36,039 nucleotides of DNA from Plectonema cf. radiosum LEGE 06105 (GTDB lineage Bacteria > Cyanobacteriota > Cyanobacteriia > Cyanobacteriales > Nostocaceae): NCBI RefSeq assembly GCF_015207665.1, contig NZ_JADEWL010000066.1:1-36039 (forward strand), read 5' to 3'. The position numbers and the translations under genes were made by a program. Position 1 is the first letter of the stretch. Every line of letters starts with the position of its first letter. The notes beneath the pieces were generated by a model. That model had not been told where the DNA came from, ran no database searches, and was given only the letters and a program-made list of their open reading frames with translations. This document shows positions 8,692 to 16,787 of the stretch, piece after piece.

Positions 8692-9147
8692 CTATTGATT
8701 CAATTTTTCTAATAACTGACTAATTTCTTCTGCTTTCTCCGGCTGACGTTTTTGTAATACTTCTTTAGCTTTTTGTAAATATTCAATTGCTAGAGATTTT
8801 TGTTCTTGCTGCATATAAATTCGACTTAAACGTAAATAAGCATCTACTTTTTTAGGTGCGCGGATAATCACTTCTTGATATTTTTCAATTGCTTGTTCAA
8901 CTTTCCCTTGTTTTAATAAAGTATCACCTAAAAGTAAACGAACTACATCATTAGTAGAATTGATAGAAGTCACGTTACGAAAAACAGCTTCTGCATTTTG
9001 ATAATCTTTTTGTTGGTAAAAGTTGAGTCCTTTCTGAAATAAATTAGAAGTAATTAAAGTTTTCCATGCAAAATAAATCAGCAGAGAAATACTTGAAATA
9101 ACAATGATAATGGGAACAATGGTATCTAGTTGCAGATTTTTTAACAT
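8692..9147 (-). CDS. Membrane-anchored TPR protein
   Basis: This is a 151-residue protein with an N-terminal transmembrane helix (about residues 10-29, VPIIIVISSISLLIYFAW) followed by three tetratricopeptide-like helical pairs. Examples are GLNFYQQKDYQNAEAVFRNV (from residue 40), LLGDTLLKQGKVEQAIEKYQ and LRLSRIYMQQEQKSLAIEYL. A charged C-terminal helix ends in EEISQLLEKLNQ. TPR repeats bind proteins; the partner is unknown. It stands alone on the minus strand, with a palindromic repeat between it and the downstream end of the phytyltransferase gene. No specific function can be given. Confidence 0.82.
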   Translation of the reverse strand: MLKNLQLDTIVPIIIVISSISLLIYFAWKTLITSNLFQKGLNFYQQKDYQNAEAVFRNVTSINSTNDVVRLLLGDTLLKQGKVEQAIEKYQEVIIRAPKKVDAYLRLSRIYMQQEQKSLAIEYLQKAKEVLQKRQPEKAEEISQLLEKLNQ

Positions 9148-9165
9148 AAAAATAAACTGTTAAAA

Positions 9166-9219
9166 GTTAGGAGTTAGTAGCACCGAAATTTGTTGTAGAG
9201 ACGTAGCACTGCTACGTCT
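9166..9219 (-). repeat. Palindromic dispersed repeat, copy 2
   Basis: This is an inverted copy of 6454-6510. The palindrome lies at 9199-9219, followed on the minus strand by CTCTACAACAA and a single TAACTCC-like unit. It sits just upstream of the TPR gene start. Confidence 0.85.
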
Positions 9220-9301
9220 TTTATTAGAATTGGTTGACAACTCTAAGACAACAGAAAATTAAACGAAAAAATGGATAAAGTCCGACCCAGATAAAAGACA
9301 A

Positions 9302-10243
9302 TTAACCCAAAAGACAAGAAATTGGAAAAACTAAATATTCAAGATAAAATAACTTCCAAATAAACTTGTAAGCAGTAGTTATAGAACTTTTCTCTTCTAA
9401 ATCAGTTTGCTGAGTGTACCACCACATCAAGCCTAAAAGTACAAAATGAACTGTTATGAATAATATTGAATTAACTTGTGTAAAACCCAATATTCCGATT
9501 AAAATCATCCCAGCATAACAAAAAGTTAATAACCAGCGAGAGAGATTAAAAACCGCTTCTTTGCCTAATTTGAGAGTAAAAGTTGTGATATTGTATTGGC
9601 GATCGCCTTCCATATCGGGGATATCCTTAAAAATTGCGATCGCGATTGTAAACACCAAGATAAAGCAGGTTAAAGTCCATACAGCAAGTGGAATAGATTG
9701 TTGAGCTTGTAGTACCCAAGAGAAGTGCAAAAATAATCCTAAGTTAACAACAGCCCCTCGTACAGAAAAGATACAAATCGCCGCCCAAAAAGGAAATCTT
9801 TTTAAACGAATTGGCTCTAAAGAATAAGCCGTACCAATCGTTAAACTAATAGCCACCATTGCAAATAAAAAGGGTCCGAGCAACCAAGATAAACCCAGCG
9901 CCAAAACACCCGTAATTATCACAATTATCTCTCCCGTGCGTTGGCTAAACTCACCAGAAGCAACAGGTAAATGAGGCTTATTAATTTTATCTATTTCGAC
10001 ATCTTGTAATTGATTAAGTCCGACAATATAGATATTACCCGACAAACAAGCTACCCAAGCACCTAAAAGAGAAAGTAGAGAATAAGAATTTGGAAATGGA
10101 AAATCACTATTAGTCAAAGCAATAGCAATGACATATACTCCCAAAACACTCAAACTCGTACCATAAATCGTATGAGGACGAGAAAACTTCCAAAAAGCAT
10201 ACAACCAACTACTTTGCAACCCTGTTTGTGACACTTGACTCAT
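9302..10243 (-). CDS. hpt: Homogentisate phytyltransferase
   Basis: This UbiA-family membrane prenyltransferase condenses homogentisate with phytyl diphosphate to give 2-methyl-6-phytyl-1,4-benzoquinol, the committed step of tocopherol synthesis (plant VTE2, Synechocystis Slr1736). The first Asp-rich motif NQLQDVEIDKINKP lies near residues 77-90 and the second, KDIPDMEGDRQYN, in the C-terminal half; both bind the Mg-diphosphate. About nine hydrophobic helices are visible. I chose the ATG at 10243 (MSQVSQ, 313 residues). An in-frame ATG at 10267 would add eight residues encoded inside a repeat. The adjacent minus-strand gene encodes a tocopherol methyltransferase, which supports the assignment. 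Confidence 0.93.
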   Translation of the reverse strand: MSQVSQTGLQSSWLYAFWKFSRPHTIYGTSLSVLGVYVIAIALTNSDFPFPNSYSLLSLLGAWVACLSGNIYIVGLNQLQDVEIDKINKPHLPVASGEFSQRTGEIIVIITGVLALGLSWLLGPFLFAMVAISLTIGTAYSLEPIRLKRFPFWAAICIFSVRGAVVNLGLFLHFSWVLQAQQSIPLAVWTLTCFILVFTIAIAIFKDIPDMEGDRQYNITTFTLKLGKEAVFNLSRWLLTFCYAGMILIGILGFTQVNSILFITVHFVLLGLMWWYTQQTDLEEKSSITTAYKFIWKLFYLEYLVFPISCLLG

Positions 10244-10246
10244 AAT

Positions 10247-10302
10247 AATTTTGGATTTTAGATACATTCGCTTCGCTCAGTACAAGCTTTAGATTTTGGA
10301 TT
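10247..10302 (-). repeat. Dispersed repeat, copy B, abutting hpt start
   Basis: Reverse-complement partner of 51-107, ending 3 nt before the hpt ATG on the minus strand. See copy A for the arms. Both copies lie immediately 5' of a coding start. Confidence 0.7.
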
Positions 10303-10311
10303 GGAAATAGG

Positions 10312-10409
10312 TTAGAGGTTAAAGGTTAGAGGTCAAACGTCAAAGGTTAGAGGTTAAAATTCATAACTCATAACTCATAACTCATAACTCCATCCCCCCA
10401 TCCCCCCAC
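10312..10409. repeat. Composite short tandem repeats (AGGTTAA, AACTCAT, CATCCCC families)
   Basis: Three heptamer families are joined in a row: AGGTTAA/AGGTTAG-type units to about 10356, then four TAACTCA-type units to about 10389, then CATCCCCCCATCCCCCC. They fill the gap between hpt and the methyltransferase gene. Confidence 0.85.
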
Positions 10410-10412
10410 GTC

Positions 10413-11258
10413 TTAACCCTTACTTCCGGTTAACAAACCAAATTTAATCAAACCACGTTCATAACCGCGACTCATTAAACCCAAAGACATTGCTCCTTGA
10501 ATTGTTTTCCAACCAGCTCGTAGTAAACCAAAAAATGCTTGGGGAGTAAACGCCGAATCAATTACTATATTCCAAAAAGGTGCTACAGCTTGCGACCAAT
10601 CAGCAGTACGGATATTTTGTAGAGGTAGTAGACGGGCAATTGCTTCATATTCGGGTAATGAAATCACATAAGGTAAACAGTAAACATCATAAATCTGCTC
10701 TAAATGCCTCTTTTCTTCTGCGGTTAAAGGAGATTCCTCCGTGGGACGATGACACCAAGTCACTAAAATCAACTTTCCTCCCGGCTTGAGTACCCGGTAA
10801 CATTCTTGCAGAAATTTGTTTTTATCAGGCATATGTTCGCCACTTTCCAAAGACCAAACCAAATCAAAACTGTTGTCCTCGAAAGGCATATTTAAGGCAT
10901 CTGCGACTTGAAAATTAGTTCTATTTTGTAAACCAAATTCCACAGCCCTCTGGCAAGCTCTCCGTGCCTGTACCGGACTCAAAGTAATACCAGTTGCCGC
11001 AGCGTTAAATTTTTGTGCCAAATACAAAGAACTTCCACCGATACCACAACCGACATCTAAAATATTCTCAGCTTGTTGCACCTGCGCCCATTGCAACAAC
11101 TCCTCAATTAAATCAATTTGTGCCTGACGACGGTCTTTTTGTTCTTTACCATCTGCACCGTAATAACCGTGATGCATATGTTCCCCCCATATCTCTTCCC
11201 AAAGACCCGAGGAAGCATCGTAAAACTGCTGAATTTGCTGGCTTAGTGTTGCACTCAT
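10413..11258 (-). CDS. Gamma-tocopherol methyltransferase
   Basis: This SAM-dependent methyltransferase converts gamma- to alpha-tocopherol, the final pathway step (plant VTE4, Synechocystis Slr0089). The 281-residue protein has the family N-terminus FYDASSGLWEEIWGEHMHHG and SAM motif I, ILDVGCGIGGSSLYLA. The blocks VWSLESGEHMPDK, VTWCHRP and YDVYCLPYVISLPEYEAIAR also match the Slr0089 pattern. It lacks the N-terminal extension of the Synechocystis protein. It is next to and parallel with hpt, forming a two-gene tocopherol cluster. The alternative, MPBQ methyltransferase, normally has a C-terminal membrane helix, which is not seen here. Confidence 0.92.
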   Translation of the reverse strand: MSATLSQQIQQFYDASSGLWEEIWGEHMHHGYYGADGKEQKDRRQAQIDLIEELLQWAQVQQAENILDVGCGIGGSSLYLAQKFNAAATGITLSPVQARRACQRAVEFGLQNRTNFQVADALNMPFEDNSFDLVWSLESGEHMPDKNKFLQECYRVLKPGGKLILVTWCHRPTEESPLTAEEKRHLEQIYDVYCLPYVISLPEYEAIARLLPLQNIRTADWSQAVAPFWNIVIDSAFTPQAFFGLLRAGWKTIQGAMSLGLMSRGYERGLIKFGLLTGSKG

Positions 11259-11431
11259 GAATTAAGTTAAGTAATGTGTTATGACTATTGCACAATTTAA
11301 AATACATATATTGGTAGGCTACCATGTGTATTTTTAATTAAGTCAAATTAATTAAATTAAACTGTTTTGTTTGGGGATGATAAATACTCCATCCGCAATA
11401 AGATGGAATAATTCCTGGTTCAAGTTTTTAT

Positions 11432-12766
11432 ATGACCGTTTCTCAAAAAATTTGCTTTGGCTTTTTGGCATTAGTCTCTGTAGGAACAATCCTACTATTG
11501 ATGCCTTTTTCTACAGCTACTGGTACGTGGAATGACCCAATAGTGGCTTTATTTACGGCAACTTCTGCTGTTTGCGTGACGGGTTTAGCTGTAGTTGATA
11601 CTGGTACTGATTTTTCCTTTTGGGGTCAGTTGTGCATTCTGTTACTTGCACAAGTGGGTGGGTTGGGCTACATGACATTTACAACCTTTTTAATCATGTT
11701 GACCGGACGTAGATTTAATTTAAGACACAAAATTGCCATTCAACAATCCTTAGATAGACGAGAAATGCAGGGTAGTGGTCAAATCATTCGTTCAATTATC
11801 GCCACAACCTTATTTTTTGAGATTACGGGAATCTTTTTATTATTACTGGTTTTTGTTCCAGATTTTGGATGGGATAAAGGAATGTGGCTGGCAATTTTTC
11901 ACAGCGTTAGTGCTTGGAATAATGCAGGTTTTAGTTTATTTTCTGATAGTTTAATTGGTTATCAATCATCAGCCATATTAGTATTAACTATTTCTGGATT
12001 AATTATCTTTGGCGGTATTGGATATCAAGTAATCCTCGAAATGTTTTTCTGGCTAAGCTCTCGCTTTCGCAAAACACCACGTCATATTGTACTATCACTT
12101 GACTATAAAGTTGCCACCAGTACAACAATATTTTTACTACTTTTGGGTACGATAGCGTTTTTTTTCGTAGAGATAAAAAATCCTAAAACTGTAGAGTATT
12201 TTAATTTTCGCAGTCAATTACTAGCAGCTTTATTTCAATCTGTGACTACCAGAACTGCTGGTTTTAATAGTATAGATATCGGTAGTATGACAACTACGGG
12301 ACTGTTTATTACGATTGCTTTCATGTTTATTGGAGCAAGTCCTGGAGGTACTGGAGGAGGCATGAAAACCACAACCCTGAGAGTATTTAGTAGTTCAACT
12401 AAATCAATTCTGCAAGGCAAAGAGGAAGTTTTGCTCTACGAACGTCGGATTGCTGTATCTTTAATATTAAAAGCTATTGGCGTTGTAGTTGGTTCTGTAA
12501 CCGCTGTGATTATCTCCACTATTTTAATATCAATTACAGACCCTAAGTTTGACTTCATTCAAATATTGTTTGAAGTAGTTTCAGCTTATGCAACTGTCGG
12601 ACTTTCTACAGGCATAACCAGCAATATCTCTATCTGGGGTAAGTTGATATTAATTCTAACTATGTATATGGGCAGAGTTGGTGTTTTATTGTTAATGTCC
12701 GCTGTACTTGGTGACCCCAAACCTACTAGAATTAATTATCCAGAAGAAAATTTACTTGTGGGATGA
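11432..12766 (+). CDS. ktrB: KtrB-type potassium (Na-dependent) transporter subunit
   Basis: KtrB is the ion-conducting membrane subunit of the Ktr uptake system (superfamily of K+ transporters). The 444-residue protein has four membrane-pore-membrane repeats. The selectivity-filter glycines are visible in TSAVCVTGLA (Gly51), AWNNAGFSLF, TTRTAGFNSID and AYATVGLSTG. Small residues PGGTGGGMKTTT in the third repeat fit the gating loop of KtrB. A KtrA regulator follows on the same strand after 188 bp. In Synechocystis, Ktr supports adaptation to osmotic and salt stress. The start at 11432 lacks a clear Shine-Dalgarno. Confidence 0.95.
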   Translation: MTVSQKICFGFLALVSVGTILLLMPFSTATGTWNDPIVALFTATSAVCVTGLAVVDTGTDFSFWGQLCILLLAQVGGLGYMTFTTFLIMLTGRRFNLRHKIAIQQSLDRREMQGSGQIIRSIIATTLFFEITGIFLLLLVFVPDFGWDKGMWLAIFHSVSAWNNAGFSLFSDSLIGYQSSAILVLTISGLIIFGGIGYQVILEMFFWLSSRFRKTPRHIVLSLDYKVATSTTIFLLLLGTIAFFFVEIKNPKTVEYFNFRSQLLAALFQSVTTRTAGFNSIDIGSMTTTGLFITIAFMFIGASPGGTGGGMKTTTLRVFSSSTKSILQGKEEVLLYERRIAVSLILKAIGVVVGSVTAVIISTILISITDPKFDFIQILFEVVSAYATVGLSTGITSNISIWGKLILILTMYMGRVGVLLLMSAVLGDPKPTRINYPEENLLVG

Positions 12767-12954
12767 GTTTTGATAAAAATTCATCACCTGCTAATTAGCT
12801 ATTTTCTATTCCCTACTCCCTGTTTTCTATAAATTCAATTTAGATTCAAGTAAGTTGAAATGGTAAGATAATCGTAATCGGACAAAAAAATATTTATATA
12901 TGATGACCGATTTTGGAACCTAGGCAAAGACAGCAATAATTAAGGATAATAAAC

Positions 12955-13659
12955 GTGAATCTGTCGTCATTAGGGTTTTTTCGTAACTTAAATAAAACTA
13001 ATCAGCAATTTGCTGTAATTGGGTTAGGACGCTTTGGTCGTTCTGTTTGCTCAACTTTACATAAGTTAGGTCATGAAGTATTAGCAACAGATATTGATGA
13101 AAAACGGGTATCCCAAGCCTTAACAGAAGAAATAACTGGTCATGCTTTACAACTAGACTCAACAGAACCAGCTGCACTTAAAGAAGCAGGAATTCTGGAG
13201 TTTGATACCGTAATTGTCGCAATTGGTAATTATATTCAAGAAAGCATTATTACCACTTTAAATGTCAAAGAAGGTGGTGTACCTCATGTAGTCGCTAAAG
13301 CCTCTAGCGAAGTTCATTGTAAATTATTACGAAAAGTTGGTGCTGATAGAGTTGTTTTCCCCGAACATGAAGCTGGTTGTGCTTTAGCTCAACGACTAAC
13401 GAAACCAGCAATATTGGATACATTCGACCTCGACCCGGAAAATAGTATTGTTGAAATAACCATCCCTAAAGAATTTGACGGTAAAACTGTTGCAGAATTG
13501 CAGCTTCGTAATCGTTATGGTTTAAACGTCATAGCTATAAGTAATAACAGTAATGGTGGAAAATTTATTATTAATCCAGACCCCAATAAGCGTCTGTCCA
13601 AGGGTTCTGCAATGGTGGTGATTGGTCACAATAAAGATATAGACCGTTTACCTATTTAG
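12955..13659 (+). CDS. ktrA: KtrA-type RCK regulatory subunit
   Basis: KtrA is the cytoplasmic nucleotide-binding ring that gates KtrB. The 234-residue protein has an N-terminal Rossmann RCK domain with GLGRFGRSVCSTLHKLGHEV followed by the acidic ATDID end of strand 2. The C-terminal TrkA-C domain starts at about residue 150 (FDLDPENSIVEITIPKEF) and ends AMVVIGHNKDIDRL. I accept the GTG at 12955, which follows TAAGGAT as a likely ribosome binding site. It lies directly downstream of ktrB. After its stop comes a perfect six-copy heptamer array. Confidence 0.95.
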   Translation: MNLSSLGFFRNLNKTNQQFAVIGLGRFGRSVCSTLHKLGHEVLATDIDEKRVSQALTEEITGHALQLDSTEPAALKEAGILEFDTVIVAIGNYIQESIITTLNVKEGGVPHVVAKASSEVHCKLLRKVGADRVVFPEHEAGCALAQRLTKPAILDTFDLDPENSIVEITIPKEFDGKTVAELQLRNRYGLNVIAISNNSNGGKFIINPDPNKRLSKGSAMVVIGHNKDIDRLPI

Positions 13660-13668
13660 CAATTAACA

Positions 13669-13710
13669 GTTAACTGTTAACTGTTAACTGTTAACTGTTA
13701 ACTGTTAACT
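13669..13710. repeat. Perfect tandem repeat, GTTAACT x 6
   Basis: Six exact copies of GTTAACT fill the space between the convergent ktrA and fasciclin genes. The unit is partly self-complementary, so the array could fold or act as a shared 3' end. This is a typical cyanobacterial short tandemly repeated repetitive (STRR) sequence. Confidence 0.95.
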
Positions 13711-13714
13711 GATT

Positions 13715-14575
13715 TTACAAATCTGGAGGCAAAATCACGTTATCGATGACGTGAATCACACCATTACTGGCTTTAATATCTGGTTGAACCACGGTAGCAT
13801 CATTAACTTGTACTCCTGTCGCAGGGTCAACTTTAACGACAATTGGTCCACCTTCAACGCTTTTAACTTGACCAGATTTTAAATCAGTGGAAAGTACCTG
13901 ACCTGGTACTACATGATAAGTCAATATCTTGACCAATACTTCTTTGTTTTCTGGCTTTAATAAATCTTGTACGGCATCTTGTGGTAACTTAGCAAATGCT
14001 GCATCACTAGGAGCAAAAACTGTAAAAGGTCCTTCTCCTCTCAAGGTATCTTCTAATCCTGCTGCTTTCAAAGCCTGAGTTAGCACTGTAAACGAAGGAT
14101 TTGACCCCGCTATGGTAATGATGTCCTGATTCTCAGTTCCTGTGGTTGGTTGAGTTGGTTCGGTTTCTGCATCCGGTGCTGTTGGAGGTAATGGAGGTGT
14201 AGTTTCCGGAATTGGGGCTGGGAGTGGTGCTGGTGCTGGGACGGTTGGAGGTGTTCTATCTGGACAAGCAGCGCGGTTATAAGGACACTCATCTAAAATG
14301 CTCGGTCTAGGGTTGAGCGCTCCGCTATTTTGTGTTAATAAAGTTTTACTTGGTTTACTGCTCTTTTGTGTCCCTATAGCTGCTTGATTCTCGTTAGTGT
14401 CAGTATTTAGGGTAACTGTTCCACTGCGGTTATAAGGAGCCTCTGTGAAAACACTAGGACTCGGATTGAGTGCATTGTTTGCTCTGACTGGCAAACCCAT
14501 CAGTAAAGAAACGCCCGTCACTCCCACAATGCCAGTTAATTTACTCAGCAAGTTGCTGTAATAGTATACCTTCAT
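13715..14575 (-). CDS. Secreted fasciclin (FAS1) domain protein
   Basis: This 286-residue protein has a Sec-type signal (about residues 1-32, ending LPVRA). Next come two copies of a motif, ALNPSPSVFTEAPYNR at 35-50 and ALNPRPSILDECPYNR at 86-101, then a Pro/Thr-rich linker (about 106-148). A single C-terminal FAS1 domain follows (about 150-285) with the H1/H2-type signatures TVFAPSDAAFAKLP and NGVIHVIDNVILP. FAS1 domains mediate adhesion or matrix binding; the protein should be periplasmic or at the cell surface. The partner and the role of the duplicated motif are unknown. It converges with ktrA across a six-unit repeat. Confidence 0.93.
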   Translation of the reverse strand: MKVYYYSNLLSKLTGIVGVTGVSLLMGLPVRANNALNPSPSVFTEAPYNRSGTVTLNTDTNENQAAIGTQKSSKPSKTLLTQNSGALNPRPSILDECPYNRAACPDRTPPTVPAPAPLPAPIPETTPPLPPTAPDAETEPTQPTTGTENQDIITIAGSNPSFTVLTQALKAAGLEDTLRGEGPFTVFAPSDAAFAKLPQDAVQDLLKPENKEVLVKILTYHVVPGQVLSTDLKSGQVKSVEGGPIVVKVDPATGVQVNDATVVQPDIKASNGVIHVIDNVILPPDL

Positions 14576-14636
14576 GTTGATTTCTCTGGCTTTTATTCCA
14601 CACTTTACATTAAAGACTTATAACATTTTATTAGGC

Positions 14637-14666
14637 AAAAAATCTAACCCGTAAGGTCGGATTTTT
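14637..14666. terminator. Bidirectional terminator-like hairpin
   Basis: AAAAATCTAACC pairs with GGTCGGATTTTT around the loop CGTAA, with one mismatch and one G-T pair. An A-run on one side and a T-run on the other would allow termination on either strand. It sits about 60 bp upstream of the fasciclin gene, so it may insulate that gene from leftward read-through. Confidence 0.5.
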
Positions 14667-15047
14667 ATTGCTTTATTACAACGTTGCTGATACATTCTCT
14701 GTCAAATTTGATTTCATCGAATCATCGCGATCGCAATCTACTGCGACATCTCAATTTTGAGAACGATTTCTCTGTATGATATTTTGTATTTATTTTAACA
14801 TATCAAGGTAACTATAGATATCTATCATACATTTAAGCTGAGTAGATAAAATAGACATAATTTAAATCCCATAAATCCAAAAATATTTAAATGCCAATAA
14901 TTATCTTTATTTCAACTAACTAAGTTTTTAAATAATTTGTCAAATTTTTAAAAATTATGTATTAACAAATAAAACGAATTATCAAAAATCTCAAAAACCT
15001 TCAAAACTGATTTGTATCTGGAAATTTTTTCTTCATAAACTAACGTC

Positions 15048-15109
15048 AATTCGATGACAACCATCCCTTTAAGTAAACGTACATAAGTCGGGTTTTTAGT
15101 ATAAATATC
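15048..15109 (-). repeat. Dispersed repeat related to 21645-21708, copy 1
   Basis: The minus strand reads GATATTTATAC...AAACCCGACTT...GGGATGGTT...ATCGAATT, matching 21645-21708 on the plus strand over about 62 nt with small gaps. Just outside it, GTCGGGTTTT forms an inverted repeat with the internal AAAACCCGAC. Confidence 0.7.
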
Positions 15110-15195
15110 TGTAACACCCTTACAAATCTGATCAAAACCCGACATCCAAAGCTAAAGGTGTAATCTGTGCAATTCTTCTAAATTAGTAGTCAAAG

Positions 15196-16116
15196 CTATT
15201 TGATTACTTTAGCGATTACAGTACGATGACGGGGACTGTTAGGAGTAATTATCGGAGTTTGGAAACCAGCATTAACTAAAGCTTCTTTAATGTCTAAAGT
15301 AAAGTATTCATCTAAATAAGGTTCGGTACTTTTGAGTAAAGTAAAAACATAAGGCGGCATTTGCTGATAAACTTTACTTTGGGGATTCATGTCCATAATT
15401 GCCAAATAACCATTAGGACGCAATAATCGTCGCACTTCTGTAAATATTTCTCTAGTTGCAGATTGGGGTAATTCATGACAAGTTAGGAAAATTGAAACTA
15501 AATCAAATGCAGCATCAGGTAAACCTGTAGATTCCGCTGCTCCATGAACCCAATTAATATTAGCTTGACGTTGTTGTGAACGGTAATTAGCGACTGAGAG
15601 AAAATAAGCAGATAAATCTAAACCTGTAACTTTGGCTTGGGGATAAGTTTCTTGCAAAGCAAAACTACTTAAACCGACACCGCAAGCTAAATCTAAAATA
15701 TCTTGTGGTTGGGGAATTTGTGAACAAACAACATTGTGAAAAGAACTGCGTAATTTTGAATCTCCTGTTAATTCACCAGCTTGATTAAATAGTGTAGAGT
15801 GAACCGTCAAAGCTGCAACTTCTAATTCTAAAGCGGGTTTCCAACCGAGATTACCTTCCTCATAAGCGTGGAAGGAAGTGAGATAATAATCGGGATAAGC
15901 AAGGCTGGGATTTTCTACCTTCTTTATTTCACTTTCCCAATCAACAGCTTTCATTTCTTCCACTTGTTTTTTCCAAGGTACACCAATTCTTTCTCCGCGT
16001 TTAACCATCATTTTACGGGCTTGATGTTTGGCTATACCGTACAGTGGCTTGATTCCTAATAATCCATTGATCAAGCGTGTAGATAGTGGAACAGTGTCTT
16101 TTGTCGCGATAACCAT
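15196..16116 (-). CDS. Class I SAM-dependent methyltransferase
   Basis: This is a 306-residue protein with a Rossmann methyltransferase core. Motif I is ILDLACGVGLSSFAL, followed by the acidic strand-2 end VTGLDLS. A VHGAAESTGLPDAAFDLVS block comes next, and then RLLRPNGYLAIMDMNP, the usual post-strand-5 pattern. A roughly 110-residue N-terminal part containing YPDYYLTSFHAYEEGNLGW is typical of an uncharacterised cyanobacterial methyltransferase type. The substrate is unknown. It is a single gene with about 620-670 bp of noncoding DNA on each side, so context gives no help. Confidence 0.88.
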   Translation of the reverse strand: MVIATKDTVPLSTRLINGLLGIKPLYGIAKHQARKMMVKRGERIGVPWKKQVEEMKAVDWESEIKKVENPSLAYPDYYLTSFHAYEEGNLGWKPALELEVAALTVHSTLFNQAGELTGDSKLRSSFHNVVCSQIPQPQDILDLACGVGLSSFALQETYPQAKVTGLDLSAYFLSVANYRSQQRQANINWVHGAAESTGLPDAAFDLVSIFLTCHELPQSATREIFTEVRRLLRPNGYLAIMDMNPQSKVYQQMPPYVFTLLKSTEPYLDEYFTLDIKEALVNAGFQTPIITPNSPRHRTVIAKVIK

Positions 16117-16497
16117 CAGTAATATTAATTAATTTACTTGTTGATTTTGAAATTAGGAAAAAGTTTCTCTGTAAGAATAATAAGCCCCTTAAGGAATTAT
16201 AGAGTAGGTTGAAAAGAATATTAATAGGTAATTGGGAATGGGTGATGGGTAATTAAATCTTTAAAAAGTAAAAAGTAAAAAGATAATCCCCATAAATAAA
16301 TTAAGGGGATTTGATAAGGACGTATTGTTTGAAGGCACTACGTGTCTCGAAACAAATGTTTTTACTTCGTTCCATAAATAAATAATGGTGCTTAAACCAT
16401 TTTTATTTTTCTTTACTTTTGCCTTGTTCGGTGAAATCCGTGGTGGGGAATTGGGAATATAGCAATCCTATTTGTATGTATCGAAATCACGGTGTTC

Positions 16498-16530
16498 AGA
16501 TCCCCGACTTCTTCAAGAAGTCGGGGATCT
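16498..16530. repeat. Perfect 33-bp palindrome
   Basis: Arms AGATCCCCGACTTCTT and AAGAAGTCGGGGATCT flank a single C. This is a strong hairpin of a type widely scattered in cyanobacterial genomes. It is not placed to terminate either neighbouring gene. Confidence 0.9.
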
Positions 16531-16649
16531 AAATCCTCACGCTATGAGGTGCCTTGAAGTTGATTTTTATTTTAAGGACAAGGGCTTGAAGCCATAACTA
16601 AATTGTTAGATAAAACTAGACAATAATTGAAAAGGATAGAACGAATTTA

Positions 16650-16782
16650 ATTACCCATTACCCATTACCAATTACCCATTACCAATTACCCATTACCGAT
16701 TACCCATTACCCATTACCCATTACCAATTACCCATTACCCATTACCCATTACCAATTACCAATTACCGATTACCCATTACCA
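16650..16782. repeat. 19-unit heptamer array ATTACC(C/A/G)
   Basis: Nineteen consecutive 7-bp units differ only in their last base (C, A or G). The array ends 5 bp before the stop of the DUF3352 gene. The complementary family (GGGTAAT/TGGTAAT) recurs at 33351-33440. Confidence 0.95.
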
Positions 16783-16787
16783 ATTCT

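Larger units (their letters stand above)
14576..15195. other. Gene-free stretch with hairpin and repeat
   Basis: About 620 bp without a supported gene. It contains a terminator-like hairpin (14637-14666), one GCGATCGC site near 14728 and a dispersed repeat copy (15048-15109). The 65-codon minus-strand frame at 14948-15145 runs through that repeat and is not called as a gene. Confidence 0.6.
16117..16787. other. Gene-free stretch rich in repeats
   Basis: About 670 bp with no supported gene. It holds scattered GGTAATTGGG-type and AAAAAGT-type heptamers, an ATATAGCAATCCT segment at 16458-16470 that matches one end of the 34368-34640 element, a 33-bp palindrome (16498-16530) and a 19-unit heptamer array (16650-16782). 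Confidence 0.7.

Noticed and set aside
10244-10267. Earlier ATG for hpt
   Set aside because: The eight added residues would be encoded by the dispersed repeat, and the MSQ start fits the family better.
13962-14292. Proline/glutamine-rich alternative frame within the fasciclin gene
   Set aside because: It is an overlapping frame of the Pro-rich linker; the FAS1 frame has a signal peptide and domain.
14948-15145. 65-residue minus-strand open frame as a gene
   Set aside because: Much of it lies in a dispersed repeat whose other copy (21645-21708) has indels that break the frame, and it has no recognisable domain.
16498-16530. Palindrome as a terminator
   Set aside because: The gene to its left reads leftward and the gene to its right also reads leftward and ends 258 bp away. 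There is no T-tract after the stem.
16650-16782. Possible CRISPR array
   Set aside because: The period is 7 bp with single-base variation and no unique spacers of 30-40 bp. It is a short tandem repeat.
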